From contig PMUF01000608.1 of the NCBI GenBank assembly GCA_003167015.1, forward strand, positions 1 to 18,576: a stretch of 18,576 nucleotides of DNA. Direction: 5' to 3'. Under the pieces are notes generated by a model that was not told the origin of the DNA, searched no databases, and saw only the letters and a list, made by a program, of their open reading frames with translations. Below, in pieces: positions 15,689 to 18,576 of this stretch. The DNA comes from Chitinophagaceae bacterium. GTDB lineage: Bacteria > Bacteroidota > Bacteroidia > Chitinophagales > Chitinophagaceae. Each line of letters begins with the position of its first letter. Within the stretch, counting starts at the first letter, position 1. A program made the position numbers and the translations under genes.

Positions 15689-17875
15689 ATGAAAAGACCG
15701 ATTGTTTGTCTGGTGATTACCTATTGCCTTTTTCTCCTGCGTGCCGAGGCGCAAAATGAGGCCTGGCTGAATCCCGCTGTTCCCATCGATACGAGAGTAC
15801 ATGACCTGATCTCACGGTTGACGCCGGAGGAAAAGGTTTACCAGATGATGAACAGCACGCCGGCGATCCCCCGGCTGCATATTCCTGCCTATGACTGGTG
15901 GAACGAAGCCTTGCATGGCGTTGCCCGTTCGGGTACTGCGACTATATTTCCCGAGCCTATTGGCATGGCGGCCACCTTTGACGACAGCCTGGTCCACCAG
16001 GTGGCGAACGCTATCTCGGATGAAGCGCGGGCTATGTACAATGCTGCACGGGAGAAGGGGTATCAGGCGCGGTTTGACGGGCTGACCTTCTGGACGCCGA
16101 ATATCAATATCTTCCGTGATCCGCGATGGGGCCGGGGCCAGGAGACCTACGGCGAAGATCCCTACCTGACGGCGAGGATGGGAGTAGCGTTGGTGAAGGG
16201 ATTTCAGGGTGACGATCCCCGCTATCTGAAAGTGGCGGCCTGCGCCAAGCATTTTGCCGTGCACAGCGGGCCGGAGCGGCTGCGTCATCGGTTCGACGCG
16301 GAGGTGTCAGCGCATGATCTCTGGGATACTTATCTGCCGGCCTTTCATGCATTGGTTGTCGATGCGAAAGTGGAGGCGGTGATGTGCGCCTATAACCGGA
16401 CTGATGGCGAGGCCTGCTGCGGAAATACCTATCTGCTGGACGATGTGCTGCGGGGACAATGGGGGTTCAAGGGCCATATCGTCTCGGACTGCGACGCCAT
16501 AGCCGATATCGACGAGGGGCATCATCTGGTCAACAGCAAAGCCGGTGCTGCCGCTCTTGCCCTTCAACGCGGCGTGAATCTGAATTGCGGCGATACATAT
16601 CTGTCCCTGCCCGATGCCGAGAAGCAAGGGCTGGTGACCGAGGCCCAGATAGACAGTTCGCTGGCGGTCCTTCTGCGGACACGCTTTCGGTTGGGATTGT
16701 TCGACCCGGCGGGCAGCAATCCTTATGACCGCATACCCGCCTCCGTTATCAACAGTCCCGAGCACCGGGCTCTGGCCCGGACCGTGGCGGAGAAAGCCAT
16801 TGTCCTGTTGAAGAATAACGGTGTGCTGCCTCTGTCCAATGGGCTGGAGAAATATTTTGTCACCGGCCCCAACGCCAGCAGTGTAGATGTCCTGCTGGGC
16901 AACTACTATGGGGTCAATAACAGGTTGGTGACCATCTTAGAGGGGCTGGCGGGTCAGCTACAGCCCGGCAGCCAGATGCCTTACAACCAGGGGGTGCTGC
17001 TCGACCGTAACAATGTCAACCCGATTGACTGGGCGTCGGGCAATGCCAGGACATCCGACGCGACCATCTATGTCATGGGGATCACGGGGCTGCTGGAAGG
17101 GGAAGAGGGTGAGTCATTGGCTTCACCTACTTTCGGCGACCGGCTGGATTATAACCTCCCTCCCGCCCAGATCGACTATCTGCGTAAGTTGAAAAAAGAT
17201 AACCCGCATCCTGTCATCGCTGTCGTTACGGGAGGTAGTCCCATGAACCTGGCAGAAGTCCAGGAGATTGCCGATGCCGTGCTGCTGGTCTGGTATCCCG
17301 GCGAGGAAGGAGGGGATGCTGTGGCAGATATCCTGTTTGGAAAAGCTTCGCCATCGGGCAAATTGCCTATCACTTTCCCGCGCTCGTACGATCAGCTGCC
17401 GCCCTTTGACAATTATTCGATGCAGGGGAGGACCTATCGGTATATGACGGCGGAGCCGCTGTATCCGTTTGGTTTCGGACTGAGCTATACCACGTGGGGC
17501 TATAGCGGGCTGACATTATCGAAGAAGAAGATCCGTCGCGGCGAGAATGTAACGGCCGAGGTAACATTGACCAATACCGGCAAATATGCTGCCGATGAAG
17601 TGGTCGAACTCTATTTGACGCATGAAAATGCGGGAGATTCAGCGGCATTATTTGCATTGAAAGGTTTTCAGCGTGTATCTTTGGCGGCCGGTGATTCTAT
17701 GCGGGTAAAGTTTGTGCTGACGCCGGAGCAGCTGGCCGTGGTGGATGAGAAGGGGCATTCGGTGATCCCGGCGGGGAAGATCCGGATCAGCGTGGCGGGT
17801 TCGCTGCCGACGCGCCGGAGCGAGGAGTTGGGCGCGGCGAAAGGGGTGGAGGGGGAGATGGAGGTGGTGAAATAA
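15689..17875 (+). CDS. GH3 beta-xylosidase (beta-glycosidase), exported
   Basis: A 728-residue family GH3 enzyme, most likely releasing xylose from the non-reducing end of xylo-oligosaccharides. The signal peptide ends near residue 22 (MKRPIVCLVITYCLFLLRAE). The N-terminal TIM-barrel region has YDWWNEALHGVARSG, RDPRWGRGQETYGEDPYL, the KH motif in CAKHFAVHSGPE, and the nucleophile Asp267 in GHIVSDCDAI, a form common in GH3 xylosidases. The alpha/beta sandwich contains LLEGEEGES (general-acid Glu within it, around 470-475). PSGKLPITFPRS and PLYPFGFGLSYT precede a C-terminal fibronectin-III-like domain (about 610-710). It lacks a lipobox, so it is probably periplasmic. An alternative start at 15677 would add four residues but leaves almost no leader after the predicted promoter. 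It is followed 11 nt later by uxuA. Beta-glucosidase activity cannot be excluded from sequence alone. Confidence 0.94.
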   Translation: MKRPIVCLVITYCLFLLRAEAQNEAWLNPAVPIDTRVHDLISRLTPEEKVYQMMNSTPAIPRLHIPAYDWWNEALHGVARSGTATIFPEPIGMAATFDDSLVHQVANAISDEARAMYNAAREKGYQARFDGLTFWTPNINIFRDPRWGRGQETYGEDPYLTARMGVALVKGFQGDDPRYLKVAACAKHFAVHSGPERLRHRFDAEVSAHDLWDTYLPAFHALVVDAKVEAVMCAYNRTDGEACCGNTYLLDDVLRGQWGFKGHIVSDCDAIADIDEGHHLVNSKAGAAALALQRGVNLNCGDTYLSLPDAEKQGLVTEAQIDSSLAVLLRTRFRLGLFDPAGSNPYDRIPASVINSPEHRALARTVAEKAIVLLKNNGVLPLSNGLEKYFVTGPNASSVDVLLGNYYGVNNRLVTILEGLAGQLQPGSQMPYNQGVLLDRNNVNPIDWASGNARTSDATIYVMGITGLLEGEEGESLASPTFGDRLDYNLPPAQIDYLRKLKKDNPHPVIAVVTGGSPMNLAEVQEIADAVLLVWYPGEEGGDAVADILFGKASPSGKLPITFPRSYDQLPPFDNYSMQGRTYRYMTAEPLYPFGFGLSYTTWGYSGLTLSKKKIRRGENVTAEVTLTNTGKYAADEVVELYLTHENAGDSAALFALKGFQRVSLAAGDSMRVKFVLTPEQLAVVDEKGHSVIPAGKIRISVAGSLPTRRSEELGAAKGVEGEMEVVK

Positions 17876-17886
17876 AGACAAAAGAT

Positions 17887-18576
17887 ATGGAAAGACCTTT
17901 TTTGATGGAAGAAACGATGCGGTGGTATGGGCCTCATGACCCCGTCAGTTTATGGGATATCCGGCAGGCCGGTTGCACGGGCGTCGTGACGGCGCTTCAT
18001 CATGTCCCGGTCGGGGAGATCTGGTCGTCGGAGGAAATCGAAAAGCGGAAGGCGGAGGTAGAGGCCGCGGGCATGCGGTGGACGGTGATCGAGAGTCTGC
18101 CGGTGCATGAGGATATCAAGAAGCAAAAGGGCAACTACCGCGAATACATCAATAACTATCAGCAAAGTCTGCGGAATGTGGCGGTAGCGGGGCTGGAGGT
18201 GGTGACATATAATTTCATGCCTATCCTGGACTGGATGCGGACGGAGATCGCGTATGAGATGCCGGACAGAAGTAAGGCTTTACGCTTTGAAAAAGCGGCG
18301 TTTATCGCTTTCGATCTTTTCATCCTGAAGAGACCCGGGGCGGAAAAGGACTATAATGCTGCGGAGATTGCCGCGGCGGAAAAGCGGCTGGCTACGATGA
18401 CGGCCGGGGAGAAGGAGACGTTGTACAGAAATGCGCTGTTAGGGTTGCCTGGCAGTGAAGAGCGGTTTACGGAGGAGCAGATCCTGGCGGCGTTGAAGAC
18501 GTACGAGGGGATCGATGCGGCGAAGCTGAAAGAACATCTCTACTATTTTTTACGGCAGGTTGTCCCTGTGGCCGAG
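17887..18576 (+). CDS. uxuA: Mannonate dehydratase UxuA, N-terminal part, cut by window edge
   Basis: From ATG 17887 the frame stays open to the right edge for 230 codons, about 60% of the usual 390-400. The family's N-terminal signature is clear: MRWYGPHDPVSLWDIRQAG followed by GVVTALHHVPVGEIW (residues 11-44), then WTVIESLPVHEDIK and VVTYNFMPILDWMRT, all typical of UxuA. UxuA dehydrates D-mannonate to 2-keto-3-deoxy-D-gluconate with a divalent metal, the third step in glucuronate breakdown, in the cytoplasm; no signal peptide is present. It lies 11 nt after the GH3 stop, so the two are co-transcribed, presumably under the operator before GH3. It links removal of glucuronate by GH67 to central metabolism. 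The C-terminal metal-binding part is outside the window. Confidence 0.95.
   Translation, partial: MERPFLMEETMRWYGPHDPVSLWDIRQAGCTGVVTALHHVPVGEIWSSEEIEKRKAEVEAAGMRWTVIESLPVHEDIKKQKGNYREYINNYQQSLRNVAVAGLEVVTYNFMPILDWMRTEIAYEMPDRSKALRFEKAAFIAFDLFILKRPGAEKDYNAAEIAAAEKRLATMTAGEKETLYRNALLGLPGSEERFTEEQILAALKTYEGIDAAKLKEHLYYFLRQVVPVAE

Noticed and set aside
17546..17568. AATGTAAC...GTAACATT in the GH3 coding region as a third operator
   Set aside because: The arms are not proper inverted repeats, the spacing is wrong, and the bases are explained by the coding sequence of the fibronectin-like domain.
1..18576. tRNA or rRNA genes, CRISPR arrays, insertion sequences, att sites
   Set aside because: No cloverleaf-like sequence, spaced direct repeats, transposase frame or terminal inverted repeats were seen on reading both strands; a computed scan could still find weak cases.

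Overview
The window reads as a polysaccharide utilization locus (PUL) of a soil- or plant-litter-type Bacteroidota, probably from the Chitinophagaceae side of the phylum. The reasons are an adjacent SusC/SusD pair, A-rich translation starts without Shine-Dalgarno sequences, TAnnTTTG-like promoter elements, and a moderately high-GC coding style. The family-level placement is inference. The encoded enzymes point to acetylated, lignin-linked glucuronoxylan as the substrate.

Layout. (1) Positions 1-3497, minus strand: a probable operon transcribed lacI-type regulator -> GH67 alpha-glucuronidase -> short-chain dehydrogenase (cut by the left edge). The first two genes overlap by 4 nt and the last two are 5 nt apart. 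(2) Positions 3498-3833: a divergent control region with a near-perfect palindromic operator, a possible promoter and a 57-codon small ORF in the long susC leader. (3) Positions 3834-14266, plus strand: SusC transporter, SusD lipoprotein, then a large esterase gene fusing a sialate-O-acetylesterase-like (CE20-type) module to a CE15 glucuronoyl esterase, interrupted by one in-frame TAA, then a second intact CE20-type esterase paralogous to the first. (4) Positions 14274-15560, minus strand: a secreted lipoprotein serpin, convergent with the esterase. (5) Positions 15561-15688: a second copy of the operator. (6) Positions 15689-18576, plus strand: GH3 beta-xylosidase followed 11 nt later by uxuA (mannonate dehydratase, cut by the right edge).

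How it fits together (inference from family functions). SusCD imports xylo-oligosaccharides. The esterases remove acetyl groups and the lignin ester on 4-O-methylglucuronate. GH67 releases (methyl)glucuronate from oligosaccharide ends, and GH3 releases xylose. UxuA, and possibly the SDR, take the uronate toward 2-keto-3-deoxygluconate. The LacI-type protein probably reads a pathway sugar and acts at the two matching operators. No endoxylanase, SusE-like surface glycan-binding protein, xylose isomerase or UxaC is visible; they may lie outside the window.

Most notable points: the serpin embedded in the PUL next to an operator copy; the CE20-CE15 fusion with its single in-frame stop; the two operators (20 of 22 positions identical) set at nearly the same distance from a promoter-like element; and the small ORF before susC. 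No tRNA, rRNA, CRISPR array, insertion sequence or convincing terminator hairpin was seen.
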